Source of the DNA: a virus
DNA: 64,000 nt
Direction: 5' to 3' (one strand)
Virus record (IMG/VR): IMGVR_UViG_3300017963_000201
Location: 80,960-144,959 of that record
In this document: piece by piece, positions 23,877 to 32,437 of the stretch
Layout of the letters: every line of letters begins with the position of its first letter
How positions within the stretch are numbered: position 1 is the first letter of the stretch
Notes under the pieces: model-generated
Databases searched by the model: none
Told to the model about the DNA's origin: nothing
Seen by the model: the letters and a program-made list of their open reading frames with translations, nothing else
Made by a program: the position numbers and the translations under genes

Positions 23877-24860
23877 CTAGTGTTGATAATCAATAACACC
23901 TAAATTTCTAGTATACATATCGTCTATATCATAAACCACTAATCCGTCATTAGTAATCACAGCAGAAGGATCAAAATGATCCCCAAACCAATTAACCAAT
24001 TCATAGTTGTCAAACGCTTCTGCAGATTCTACTATATTTTTTGGGTTAAATTCCATACTCAAAGATTTAATAGAATCTTCATAATCATCATCCGGGTTTC
24101 CTTCTCTCTCTATGTATTCTTCTATGTATTCTGGTAAAATGTTTCCACTAAAAAAGTCTTCAGTAATAGCTTTAATCACTAGATTTAACATTTGTGGCTC
24201 ATTCATATTAATAAGTCTAGCATTAGGCTTTGGCTGAATAAGCCATACACCACCATCTTCAGTAGAGTACTGAATACCAACATCCCAACTTTTGCTGCAT
24301 AGGATAATGTGACCCGTATTTAGGTCGTGTCTACTAGACCTACCATGGATCCAAACATCTTTAGGTAAGGGATCAAAAGGATTTATATCCTGTATACCTA
24401 CGCTACCAAAAAATCCTTGTCTTAAATACTTTCCCTTTCGTATAATTTCTACCAATTCTAACTCATCTTCACGACCCGTCATAGGGACGATATAAACTGT
24501 TCCCTGCTCATCTATGTCTTCGCAACCATCGAACCCCATTTTTTTACCACACTCACCCCGCTTACCCTGAAGCCACCACGAATCTTCCGCGTCTGCTTTG
24601 TCGTGATACTCTGATGCTCTTCCATCAAGTATCTTTTCTGCAGTTTCTAAATCAACCCTAAAGCGTTCTGCAATATCGTTAATAATCTCTTCGTCGTATA
24701 ACTTATACACAGGCACACAATCGAAATCCGCTTCATACACATAAACAGTAGAACTTTCTGTCATCATATAAATACCATCAGAGAAGAATAAACAATCACC
24801 CGCTACACCAAAAGGGTTAATATCACCCTTCTCTATAGGTTCTGGGCTAGTATGAATCAT
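23877..24860 (-). CDS. large acidic protein, possibly ADP-ribosyltransferase-like
   Basis: 327 residues. Residues 1-50 (IHTSPEPIEKGD, then FFSDGIYMM, then VYVYEADF) resemble the H-x-T, G-x-Y spacing of some ADP-ribosyltransferase folds. A second similar run, WIHGRSSRHDLNTGHIILC followed by VWLIQPKPNARL, lies near residues 168-220. The resemblance is weak and catalytic residues are not certain. The C-terminal about 35 residues (FDPSAVITNDGLVVYDID) recur in the small gene at 27645. Function unresolved. Confidence 0.45.
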   Translation of the reverse strand: MIHTSPEPIEKGDINPFGVAGDCLFFSDGIYMMTESSTVYVYEADFDCVPVYKLYDEEIINDIAERFRVDLETAEKILDGRASEYHDKADAEDSWWLQGKRGECGKKMGFDGCEDIDEQGTVYIVPMTGREDELELVEIIRKGKYLRQGFFGSVGIQDINPFDPLPKDVWIHGRSSRHDLNTGHIILCSKSWDVGIQYSTEDGGVWLIQPKPNARLINMNEPQMLNLVIKAITEDFFSGNILPEYIEEYIEREGNPDDDYEDSIKSLSMEFNPKNIVESAEAFDNYELVNWFGDHFDPSAVITNDGLVVYDIDDMYTRNLGVIDYQH

Positions 24861-24862
24861 TA

Positions 24863-25108
24863 CTACTCCTCAGGAGTAATAACATCTAGCAAATCGTTTA
24901 GCTGCACAGACATTTGATCCGCATGGTCAGCTAAAGAATCCGTAATCTCTATCGATGCTTCACCTTGATCCAATAGCTTCTCTATTTTTTCTTCGTTCAA
25001 CTCTTCTTTGGCCATACCTAGTAGCTTTTCTACAGAGGCTACCAAAGATCCAGAGATCTCTTGGATCTTAGTTTTCAATTCCATTATGTTTTTGATTTGT
25101 GTTTCCAT
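24863..25108 (-). CDS. hypothetical coiled-coil protein
   Basis: 81 residues, almost wholly helical and acidic (LDQGEASIEITDSLADHAD). Ends TAG TAA. No family recognised. Confidence 0.55.
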   Translation of the reverse strand: METQIKNIMELKTKIQEISGSLVASVEKLLGMAKEELNEEKIEKLLDQGEASIEITDSLADHADQMSVQLNDLLDVITPEE

Positions 25109-25113
25109 TTTTA

Positions 25114-25632
25114 TTAATAACTTCTATTGCGTGGGGCTTCAGGCATTAAAGCACGATCAAATATATCCCAGGCTTTTACCCAAATGTGCTCCGGGATAGC
25201 TTCTAATTCTGATCTAGAATATTTATCAGATAAATGATCTAAAACAATTCCCCAATCCTCTAGCAACTCTTCTTTTACCACCCAAGATGCAAAATTATCT
25301 TGTAATACCTCAGCCAGCTTTCTTGCATCCCAGTCCCTCTGCGCCCATTTTCTAGAACTATACTTCTTCCGAATCTCCTCCCATTCCGACTCATCCATCT
25401 CATAATAATTCGAATCATCCACTTCGTAACCATCAGCTTTTAGCTCTTCTACCAAACCGGGTTTATCCATAATAATAGCGTATGCTATATCCATATCACT
25501 GGGTGCTTCCCACATAGTATCCATGATACTAAATTCATATACAGCCTCTTCAATATCGAAAGTATGGACAGTTACGAAACCGTCGTCATGGTCCATATTA
25601 TCTAAATAGATTTTGAAAGCATTGCGTTTCAT
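25114..25632 (-). CDS. acidic hypothetical protein
   Basis: 172 residues, very acidic with many tryptophans and tyrosines (WEEIRKKYSSRKWAQRDWDA). Part of the 22-34 kb set of unrecognised proteins. Unknown function. Confidence 0.55.
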   Translation of the reverse strand: MKRNAFKIYLDNMDHDDGFVTVHTFDIEEAVYEFSIMDTMWEAPSDMDIAYAIIMDKPGLVEELKADGYEVDDSNYYEMDESEWEEIRKKYSSRKWAQRDWDARKLAEVLQDNFASWVVKEELLEDWGIVLDHLSDKYSRSELEAIPEHIWVKAWDIFDRALMPEAPRNRSY

Positions 25633-25635
25633 GTT

Positions 25636-26208
25636 TTACCCCTTTATAATTTCCCACAGATCTCTTTTGGCCTGATTAACATCTTCACGATCTACGTCGT
25701 AATCTTTAGCATGATTATTTATATAATCCAATGCATACTGATAAAATTCTTCTGGGTAAGCATCGCATGCGGCATCCTCAGTAATTAAAACAATACCACC
25801 ATACGTATGTCCCTCCCCTAACTCTGGGTGATCCTCCAAAACTTTTGCTCTAGCATAAATATACGAATCGCTAAGTAATTCCAGTAACTGTATACTATAA
25901 ATCCCAGAAAAATTGGTAGATATGTCTACCTCAGATCCATCATAGTATGCCTGTGCAGCTACGTCTTCTATCTGATCAAAAAAGTTTTTTGCGTCATCGG
26001 GGTGATTAAACAGCATAATCCACCCATATTTTCCTGCATCCAGGTCCTTTTGATTATACTTAACTACAGCGGGTTCTCTAGGAAATAGCGCGTAAACCAA
26101 CCCATCCTCACTAGATAAAAAATCATCTTCTGGAGTACCTAAAGCATAAATCTCATTGAAAGGAATTTTCTTCCATTCTGCTGCCTGTGCTCTAACTTTA
26201 CGGTACAT
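25636..26208 (-). CDS. acidic hypothetical protein, AQ-type N-terminus
   Basis: 190 residues starting MYRKVRAQAAEWKKIPFNEI. The body is acidic and aromatic with an EDHPELGEGHTYGGIVL segment. Belongs with the AQ-motif proteins. Unknown function. Confidence 0.55.
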   Translation of the reverse strand: MYRKVRAQAAEWKKIPFNEIYALGTPEDDFLSSEDGLVYALFPREPAVVKYNQKDLDAGKYGWIMLFNHPDDAKNFFDQIEDVAAQAYYDGSEVDISTNFSGIYSIQLLELLSDSYIYARAKVLEDHPELGEGHTYGGIVLITEDAACDAYPEEFYQYALDYINNHAKDYDVDREDVNQAKRDLWEIIKG

Positions 26209-26210
26209 TC

Positions 26211-26885
26211 TTACCCCCTTTTATGTGCTGCCTTATCCACTCTATTGTCACGCAGGATTTCATCCAAAACGTCTTCAGCTTCCTCATCTGACATTTCCAG
26301 GATCATAGTCTCTAGCTCATCATCTGGACCTGTAATTTGAAGCACCCGATCCAATTTATCTAGCACCTCGGCTTGGAACGCAGAGTTATGTCTTAGAGCA
26401 GCACCTTTTCCCTTAGGTATTTTATAAATACCATCAGCCGGGCTTATGCGTAACCCACAAGGACAACCAACACTCTCGTTTTCAATAAACCCACCAACAC
26501 CATACTCCTCATAAACAAAAAGAGGACGATCACATATAGGACAGCGTTTGTTGTCTCTCACGTACTTAAAAATTTTTCGGGCTTCCCTATATCGGGTTTC
26601 CCAATCTTGGGTTTCCAGATCTTGGAACGCGGCATTATGTCTTCGATAACCTCTACGTCCACTAATAGGAATTGGGGGGTTACCCTCATCATCTACCCAA
26701 TCTTCTGCACAGTCTTCACAAAGGTACACCCAACGATCTCCTGTATTACCAAAGGGGTGATGCATATACGCTTTGTACTTTGCTGGATTCTTATTGCTCT
26801 CATCGTAGTACAAACAATTCTCACACAGTTCTTGTCCTGCACTATGTCTTCGATAACCTCTACGTCTTTGTGATCTGACTCTCAT
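26211..26885 (-). CDS. modular zinc-ribbon protein with RHN repeats
   Basis: 224 residues from ATG 26885 (the frame to 26933 overlaps the gene upstream). Two zinc-ribbon modules, CENC/CEDC and CPICDRP/CPCG, are separated and flanked by three repeats of a basic motif: RRGYRRHSAGQE, RRGYRRHNAAFQD and GAALRHNSAFQAE (about residues 6, 78 and 171). The repeats look like linkers or cleavage sites. Function unknown. Confidence 0.55.
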   Translation of the reverse strand: MRVRSQRRRGYRRHSAGQELCENCLYYDESNKNPAKYKAYMHHPFGNTGDRWVYLCEDCAEDWVDDEGNPPIPISGRRGYRRHNAAFQDLETQDWETRYREARKIFKYVRDNKRCPICDRPLFVYEEYGVGGFIENESVGCPCGLRISPADGIYKIPKGKGAALRHNSAFQAEVLDKLDRVLQITGPDDELETMILEMSDEEAEDVLDEILRDNRVDKAAHKRG

Positions 26886-26901
26886 AATTTCTCTCTCTCT
26901 C

Positions 26902-27111
26902 TCAAAAGTTATTAAACTTAGTTCCAATATCACCCAGTATAGAAATTAACTTTTCCATACTTTCTTTGAGAACTTTATACTTCTCTAAATCTTCTACAGG
27001 TATATTATCGTCTTTAGCTGCTAATTCATTTAACTGTCGATACTTTGAATCTAATTCAACTAAAGATTTAGCAACAGTAATATTAAGTTCAGCAATTTTT
27101 TGATTAATCAT
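26902..27111 (-). CDS. hypothetical coiled-coil protein
   Basis: 69 residues, helical throughout (KSLVELDSKYRQLNELAAK). ATG overlaps the upstream TAA by one base. Unknown. Confidence 0.55.
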   Translation of the reverse strand: MINQKIAELNITVAKSLVELDSKYRQLNELAAKDDNIPVEDLEKYKVLKESMEKLISILGDIGTKFNNF

Positions 27112-27644
27112 TAGGACACTTCAACAGAAGAATTAAGCTTAATACCAAGGGCTTTGCAGCTACCACCAGGAATTTCCAAAACACCACGAACCCTATCACA
27201 AGACCAATGCTCTCGGGCACCCGGTTGGGCATTATGGATAATCTTGGCCACCTTGAGACCTAGAATGCTATCCTTGATAAACAGGATGTCTATTGGAAAG
27301 CCCACAGAGCCCATATGGAACGTTACGTGGTCCCCACCAAAGGGAAACCACATCCCCTCGTCTTCGGCAAGGCTAGAGACCACTTCTAGCCCTCGGGCTT
27401 TTTGCCAAGCCGTCGAAGCTACGGTCACCCTAAAATTGTAATCATTTACCTTGACACGCTTGGTAGCTTTTGGTAAGAAGCTAAGATTCCTGACAGGCCA
27501 CCAAGATCCATCCACATAGGCATAGATACTCGATGTGGCTTGGACTATACCCTGCTCACCGTTTGGCAAAATAACTTCCATACCTTTTTCTATAAAAGGT
27601 ACATGGGGTCTCTCAGGATTTCTAAAGTTTACTTTGTGGCGCAT
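27111..27644 (-). CDS. DUF192-family protein with N-terminal SH3-like module
   Basis: 177 residues. The N-terminal about 55 residues (GMEVILPNGEQGIVQ) look like a small beta barrel. Residues about 70-177 follow the DUF192 pattern: KARGLEVVSSLAEDEGMWF, HMGSVGFPIDILFIKDS, IIHNAQPGA and VLEIPGGSCKALGI. DUF192 proteins are small beta proteins of unclear biochemical role, found in bacteria and some phages. Identification is by motif order. Confidence 0.65.
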   Translation of the reverse strand: MRHKVNFRNPERPHVPFIEKGMEVILPNGEQGIVQATSSIYAYVDGSWWPVRNLSFLPKATKRVKVNDYNFRVTVASTAWQKARGLEVVSSLAEDEGMWFPFGGDHVTFHMGSVGFPIDILFIKDSILGLKVAKIIHNAQPGAREHWSCDRVRGVLEIPGGSCKALGIKLNSSVEVS

Positions 27645-27767
27645 TCATTCCTCCACAGTACCAAGGTTTCTGGTATTCATAGAATCCACGTCATAAACTA
27701 CAAAGCCCTCGTTTGTAACTACCGCCGATGGATCAAAAGGTTGTATATATTCCAACGATTCAGTCAT
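27645..27767 (-). CDS. 40-residue protein repeating the C-terminal module of the 23877 gene
   Basis: ATG 27767 to TGA 27645. About 30 residues (FDPSAVVTNEGFVVYDVD and the following MNTRNLG) are clearly homologous to the end of the 327-residue protein at 23877. Either a free-standing small protein or the remnant of a duplicated larger gene. No obvious ribosome site. Confidence 0.5.
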   Translation of the reverse strand: MTESLEYIQPFDPSAVVTNEGFVVYDVDSMNTRNLGTVEE

Positions 27768-27776
27768 AGTAATTGC

Positions 27777-28013
27777 TTAAGCAAACCATTCTTCGCCAAA
27801 TTCCTCGGCATATAATAAAGCCATTTCGTTAAGGACCTCCTCAAAAGAATCCACACGAATAAAAGAGATATTAAAACCTAAAGATTTGGCTAAAGCCTTA
27901 ATATCTCCTCTATCTCTTAGGTTGCGACCTGACCAATCGATTACAAACTTTGCTTGCCCATTCTCACTAACCACGGCCACATCCATACCAGTGTCTATGT
28001 ACGCTTTCTTCAT
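27777..28013 (-). CDS. hypothetical protein
   Basis: 78 residues from ATG 28013, overlapping the previous stop (ATGA). Alpha/beta pattern (DVAVVSENGQAKFVIDW, KSLGFNISFIRVDSFEEVL). Unknown. Confidence 0.55.
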   Translation of the reverse strand: MKKAYIDTGMDVAVVSENGQAKFVIDWSGRNLRDRGDIKALAKSLGFNISFIRVDSFEEVLNEMALLYAEEFGEEWFA

Positions 28014-28303
28014 CCCAACACATCCTGTTCCCAATATTCTCCACCAAGAGCATTAATAACACGCTCTTGTGTTTTATTAATTATGTCTTTCACAAAGTCA
28101 AACTCCGCACCTTTAGGGTGAGTGAATATAGAATTAATGTAATTACCGACCCGAAGGGCAGCATCGTCTAAGATTAACTTTGTAAGTATACTCACATGAT
28201 GTTCTACATAATCCTTCCATTCTTGATCCGTAAGGTGAGCATATTCATCCTCAGTATCAAATATGCCCGGTGTATTGTACTCTCTTTGGGCTATTCTATA
28301 CAT
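28010..28303 (-). CDS. hypothetical helical protein, AQ-type N-terminus
   Basis: 97 residues from ATG 28303 with GAGGGAG upstream; starts MYRIAQREYNTPGIFD. Helical, acidic. Shares the cluster's N-terminal motif. Confidence 0.55.
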   Translation of the reverse strand: MYRIAQREYNTPGIFDTEDEYAHLTDQEWKDYVEHHVSILTKLILDDAALRVGNYINSIFTHPKGAEFDFVKDIINKTQERVINALGGEYWEQDVLG

Positions 28304-28314
28304 GTTACGCTCCC

Positions 28315-28542
28315 TCAATCAGCAAGATAACATTGTTGAACTTTCAAACCGTTCTCATTTAGGGCATCCCATATGTCCTCAAATTCTTCTTTTGACATAG
28401 GATCTGAGAATTCTACCTTATTAGGGCCTACCATTACATCGTCCCTCCCATAATCATCCAAAATGTCATAGAGTAAATCCTCAGAACCGGGACTAAGGTA
28501 CCAAACAAATTTAAAGTAGGTACGATCTACTTCGTTGGGCAT
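28315..28542 (-). CDS. acidic hypothetical protein
   Basis: 75 residues, beta/alpha pattern (YFKFVWYLSPGSEDLLYDIL). Small and acidic. Unknown function. Confidence 0.55.
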   Translation of the reverse strand: MPNEVDRTYFKFVWYLSPGSEDLLYDILDDYGRDDVMVGPNKVEFSDPMSKEEFEDIWDALNENGLKVQQCYLAD

Positions 28543-28544
28543 AA

Positions 28545-28748
28545 CTACCCTCTCAATCCTCGAATAGCCCTTCTCAGATATAAACTAGCCAACCTCCCTG
28601 TACCTTTGCCCCTTCCTTCCCCTTCACCGTACCCAGGTCCATCCTCTTTGCATGGACCTGTGTTTCTATTCCTACGACCACTTCCGGGTTGCCCTCTACC
28701 CTTACCAGACCCATCTTGCCTTGGTCCCCTTTGTGATCTTCTAAACAT
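28545..28748 (-). CDS. glycine/arginine-rich low-complexity protein
   Basis: 67 residues from ATG 28748, one base after the stop of the 28750 extension, with GGAGG upstream. The body is G/R/K/P-rich (GPRQDGSGKGRGQPGSGR, DGPGYGEGEGRGKG), similar in style to small glycine-rich DUF5320-type proteins. The C-terminus ASLYLRRAIRGLRG matches the N-terminus of the gene at 32428. Likely nucleic-acid contact; role unknown. Confidence 0.5.
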   Translation of the reverse strand: MFRRSQRGPRQDGSGKGRGQPGSGRRNRNTGPCKEDGPGYGEGEGRGKGTGRLASLYLRRAIRGLRG

Positions 28749-28749
28749 T

Positions 28750-28932
28750 TTAATCCTCCACACTTTCTAATTTTGATACATCACCACCATCTGATTCATA
28801 AGAATCAAATGTCTCAAGAACTAATTCACCATTTTCATATAACCCATCTGAACCCCTAGTTAGATAAGGACGATCCCAACCCATCTGATCACACATATCA
28901 TAAAATTGATCTTCAGTTATAATATAGGGATC
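28750..28932 (-). other. in-frame coding extension beyond a TAG stop
   Basis: After the TAG at 28933-28935 the same frame continues for 60 codons (DPYIITEDQFYDMCDQMGW and onward) to TAA 28750-28752, one base before the next gene's ATG. It has the acidic, aromatic composition of the cluster and no convincing start of its own. Readthrough, a nonsense mutation or a sequence error could explain it. Confidence 0.5.
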
Positions 28933-30708
28933 CTATGAGTAATGATCGCTCACAAGAACATACTTTTGATCTTCTTGAGCTAGAATTCTTAATGCTTTAT
29001 TTAGTTGTCTTTTTGCACTACCCTTTAATACATCCCTGTCACCATTTTCATAGATCACTTCTACCCAAACATCACCTTTACCCAGCACTCTTTCAAGTGA
29101 CCTTTTTGCTTCTAATGCAGTTTCTTTATCCCAAGTTGTAATATAGGCATCGTCACAATATAGCTTTTTTCCTGCATCTTCTAATTCATAACAAACATCT
29201 TGATAATTTCCATCAATTGCATTTTTACCAACGACATGGTATTCTACTACATTTTCCTTTTGTGCTTTCATACCTTTTCTCCTTGAGGCTAATTCTAATG
29301 GTCCCTCATCAGTGTCTTCAAATTCTACAAACTCACGATACTCATGAGTCTTCTCAGGACCCTTGGTGTCTTCTTTAGTTTTCCAAAGTGCATCCCAAAT
29401 AGATTTCAGATGATTCCAAGTTGAGCTTTGTTTTACCGCTTGGATCCATTCTTTGAGATTAGGAAGTTTTGGTTCCCATGCTTGCAATGCCCTAATCAAC
29501 TCGTTTTGCTCCCCGGCAAAATCCAAGGCTTGAGCACCCCTACTTAGCATATCCGATATACTTCTGTTTTTGTACATCGGGATGTCAGTAGGCCCGCTCC
29601 AAAGATCGTCCTCAACCTTGGTATAGTTTCGGTTCTTTACTTTGACGTTTGTACCAATTGGAGCTTTATCTACATCAACTTGGGCTCTTCTTCTATTTGC
29701 TCTTTGTACCGTAACAGGATAAAAGCCGTACCCCTCTAATTTTTGTTCTGCTTCCTGTAAAGAATCTGCGTCTACTATATTACCGTCCGCATACTCAACA
29801 AAATAATATGGCCCTTTCTTTATAATCCAGGCATCTTCATCTTCGGTACGCCACTTGCTAATAGTCTCTTCGGGAGCAAACTCTTTAATCACTTTGCCGG
29901 TATTAGCATCAAAAATACTTAAATCTTCTTTGAGCACATCAATGTCTTTTGCCAATAGAGCATAGGCTTCTTCAGCTTGCTCCAAGTTATCATAATCCTC
30001 TTCGTACAGAATCTCACCATGCCCCTCCCCCGGAACTAAGCCAGTAATCGCTACCGTATATTGATCAGGGTATTTTTCACTCCTAGGTGGCACATGGAAA
30101 AAGTCATCGTGACCTTGGGCTCGCTTACGCATAACGGATCCTTTCTTTAGTTTTCTACGCTGTTCCCGCAATGATTCCACTTCGTTTTGCGGAAGCAAGG
30201 TACGCAACTTCCTAAGAGCACTTCCGGGAGATGGGTTATCGATAGCCAAAAATAAATCGATTGCTTCCTGTATCTCAGAATCCTTAATGAGTTGGGCGCT
30301 CTCAAACTTATCTATATACCCACGCGCTAAATTACCAACATACGCATCTATAGTCTTATCCCCCCGATCCTTTGCTGCAAACCACCTATGCTTACCATCT
30401 AGTATAATAACATCCGGAGGAACACCATGGGTACCAAACTCGCTCTGAATTCTTCCTACATTATTAATATTAATATCTACTATTATAGGACCTTCTGACA
30501 TAGATTTGCCATCTTCAACCAAGGTAACCGGAGCTACAGAGTCTATAGGTATAGTATCAAGATAAAAGACATCACTTTCGATCCAATAATCAGCAAGATC
30601 CTGCGCGTCTTTACCCAAGTTGTAATACTGATCAGCTAAAATTTGTGCTACTTGATCTTTATCTATACTATTAGACAATATTACCTTCCTCGTCGAATTC
30701 GTAGTCAT
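28933..30708 (-). CDS. large modular protein with ParB-like N-terminal domain
   Basis: 591 residues. About residues 45-125 resemble the ParB/Srx N-terminal fold: DTIPIDSVAPVTL, GPIIVDI, VIILDGKHRWFAAKDRGDK and IDAYVG, with the DGKHR signature at 104-108. Four basic-Ala-Gln motifs follow at about 196-198 (KRAQ), 341-343 (RRRAQ), 481-483 (MKAQ) and 576-578 (LAQ), dividing the chain into modules of about 100-145 residues. A TTG at 30678 with GAGGAAGG upstream may be the real start. Ends at TAG with an open extension (28750-28932). Confidence 0.6.
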   Translation of the reverse strand: MTTNSTRKVILSNSIDKDQVAQILADQYYNLGKDAQDLADYWIESDVFYLDTIPIDSVAPVTLVEDGKSMSEGPIIVDININNVGRIQSEFGTHGVPPDVIILDGKHRWFAAKDRGDKTIDAYVGNLARGYIDKFESAQLIKDSEIQEAIDLFLAIDNPSPGSALRKLRTLLPQNEVESLREQRRKLKKGSVMRKRAQGHDDFFHVPPRSEKYPDQYTVAITGLVPGEGHGEILYEEDYDNLEQAEEAYALLAKDIDVLKEDLSIFDANTGKVIKEFAPEETISKWRTEDEDAWIIKKGPYYFVEYADGNIVDADSLQEAEQKLEGYGFYPVTVQRANRRRAQVDVDKAPIGTNVKVKNRNYTKVEDDLWSGPTDIPMYKNRSISDMLSRGAQALDFAGEQNELIRALQAWEPKLPNLKEWIQAVKQSSTWNHLKSIWDALWKTKEDTKGPEKTHEYREFVEFEDTDEGPLELASRRKGMKAQKENVVEYHVVGKNAIDGNYQDVCYELEDAGKKLYCDDAYITTWDKETALEAKRSLERVLGKGDVWVEVIYENGDRDVLKGSAKRQLNKALRILAQEDQKYVLVSDHYS

Positions 30709-31279
30709 TTGCGATAAGTGTTTCTGCTATAGCTTCATCTGATGTTATACTTTCGTACGCATCCTCTAGTCTCTCATAGATCTCATCTGCAAAGTCTCTA
30801 GCATCGTCTAAGACGGCATCCTCTAGCATATCAGCTTCTCTGTTTAATCCGGCTAAGTCTTCTTCACTTAATTCGTATTCAGAATCTAGCCATTGAATAA
30901 ATTTTTCCATATTGTCGCCGTCTATGTGCATTGTCTTAGAGTGGTTATAAAAACCAGCATGATAAATTTTTGCTCCCTCGCTTATTTGATCTATAAACTC
31001 CATAAAAGTAGGAAACTCATCTGCATGTTTAGGAATCCAATCGTCATATGAAACACTGCCTACCCAACAGGCACCATCACCCTGAGACCAAAACCCAGAA
31101 AAATATATGTCATCAATATAAAATCCTTTTTTCTCTCCGTCTTCTTTAACCCAATCGTACACGTAATCCCACCAGTCTACTAAATCTGTATTGATATCTC
31201 GATTATTCTCTATAGCTTTTTTTTGGGTTTCAGGATCCAGATCTTCAAACTTCTTCCCTTCTTGTGCAAAGCGCCTCAT
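30671..31279 (-). CDS. acidic hypothetical protein, AQ-type N-terminus
   Basis: 202 residues from ATG 31279 with GAGGAG upstream; starts MRRFAQEGKKFEDLDPETQ. A central IYFSGFWSQGDGACWVGSV segment is distinctive and, from memory, occurs in other phage proteins of unknown function. Acidic C-terminus. No enzyme motif seen. Confidence 0.6.
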   Translation of the reverse strand: MRRFAQEGKKFEDLDPETQKKAIENNRDINTDLVDWWDYVYDWVKEDGEKKGFYIDDIYFSGFWSQGDGACWVGSVSYDDWIPKHADEFPTFMEFIDQISEGAKIYHAGFYNHSKTMHIDGDNMEKFIQWLDSEYELSEEDLAGLNREADMLEDAVLDDARDFADEIYERLEDAYESITSDEAIAETLIANDYEFDEEGNIV

Positions 31280-31280
31280 T

Positions 31281-31967
31281 TTAGCTCTCCTCATAGCCTA
31301 AATAAAAATAGTCTTCGAGTAATCTGATTACTTCGTCAGCCGCTTTATTTCCAGGCATACCCATACCACCAAAATAGGTATCCTTAAAATCGCTGATGTC
31401 AGGCAACTCTTCCAATACCCATTCAGGTGCAGAATTTAAATCGATACTCCATCCGGCAGGGATCCTAGATACATCAACGTAATCACCTGTAGCATAACCA
31501 ATGATTAATATGATATCACCAAACACACCCTGTAAAATTAATTCGAAATAGGCTAGTCCAAGGATACCATCATTCGTGTCTGTCTCAATAGGGCTAAAAA
31601 CATAGTCATGCCAAATACGGTCATACTTTAAATAGTCATCTAGTAAACTACCGAGGTGGTCTATTAATGATTGAAGTTTACTTACAGGGTCCTCTTTGGC
31701 TTTTTTATTAATTGGAAACTCTTTACCCTCTATGGCATAGGCTAAGTTATATTCTCCAGTATTAATATCCTGAAAAGCTATAAGGGTACCGGGGATATCC
31801 TGTAAGGTCATCTCATCTTTGAGATCCTTTTCTATTTCCTCAAGGGCATCCCAAGAATCCGCTTCTACATCCAAGAAATAAAAATACCCATCTTTAGTAT
31901 TCGGATCGTGATACTTACCCGGTTCCTTAAGAATAGCTTCGAGGGCTTTTTTAATTTGATTAATCAT
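31281..31967 (-). CDS. acidic hypothetical protein
   Basis: 228 residues; acidic, alpha/beta, with an AYFELILQGVFGDIILIIG hydrophobic strand-like stretch. Stop and next ATG are one base apart. Unknown. Confidence 0.55.
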   Translation of the reverse strand: MINQIKKALEAILKEPGKYHDPNTKDGYFYFLDVEADSWDALEEIEKDLKDEMTLQDIPGTLIAFQDINTGEYNLAYAIEGKEFPINKKAKEDPVSKLQSLIDHLGSLLDDYLKYDRIWHDYVFSPIETDTNDGILGLAYFELILQGVFGDIILIIGYATGDYVDVSRIPAGWSIDLNSAPEWVLEELPDISDFKDTYFGGMGMPGNKAADEVIRLLEDYFYLGYEES

Positions 31968-32428
31968 TAATAATCTTTACCGGGCCAGGTCGTGACAGGA
32001 CCTAACCTTTCGGCTTCGCCTACAATGTCATCGTATACGTTTCCCGAATCATACCCTTGAGATTCGACAAACTTTTCCACTTTGTTTATGGCTTTAATCA
32101 TTCTGTCATAAAGCCTTTCTTGATCTCTAACCCTTGCACCTTGGCTTCCCAGATATTTTCTTGTAGCCTCTACGGCATCATCTAGCATTTTTTTTGGTGG
32201 TCTTTTCTGCGCCTTCTTCCTTGTAATACCTGTCCCATATTCTCTGGGTGTTTTCCAGGGAGGCAAAAACATATCGTCTTTAAAATCATCATGGACATCT
32301 TGCTTAATCATCCAATGCCCAGTTTGGTAAGGCCAATTAACCGAAGGTAAACCATCCAATACATCTTGAGGTGTTCTTGTAGCTTTGAGTGTACGTATAG
32401 CCCGTCTCAAGTAAACTAAAGATTTCAT
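31967..32428 (-). CDS. hypothetical protein with basic N-terminal helix
   Basis: 153 residues starting MKSLVYLRRAIRTLKATR, a basic amphipathic helix that recurs at the C-terminus of the gene at 28545. The rest is basic/helical with RKKAQKRPPKK. Possibly a processing or targeting element plus a DNA-binding body (inference). Confidence 0.5.
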   Translation of the reverse strand: MKSLVYLRRAIRTLKATRTPQDVLDGLPSVNWPYQTGHWMIKQDVHDDFKDDMFLPPWKTPREYGTGITRKKAQKRPPKKMLDDAVEATRKYLGSQGARVRDQERLYDRMIKAINKVEKFVESQGYDSGNVYDDIVGEAERLGPVTTWPGKDY

Positions 32429-32437
32429 AGTAAGCTC

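Noticed and set aside
27154-27441. 95-codon plus-strand frame opposite the DUF192 gene
   Set aside because: Shadow frame; the minus frame matches DUF192 motif order.
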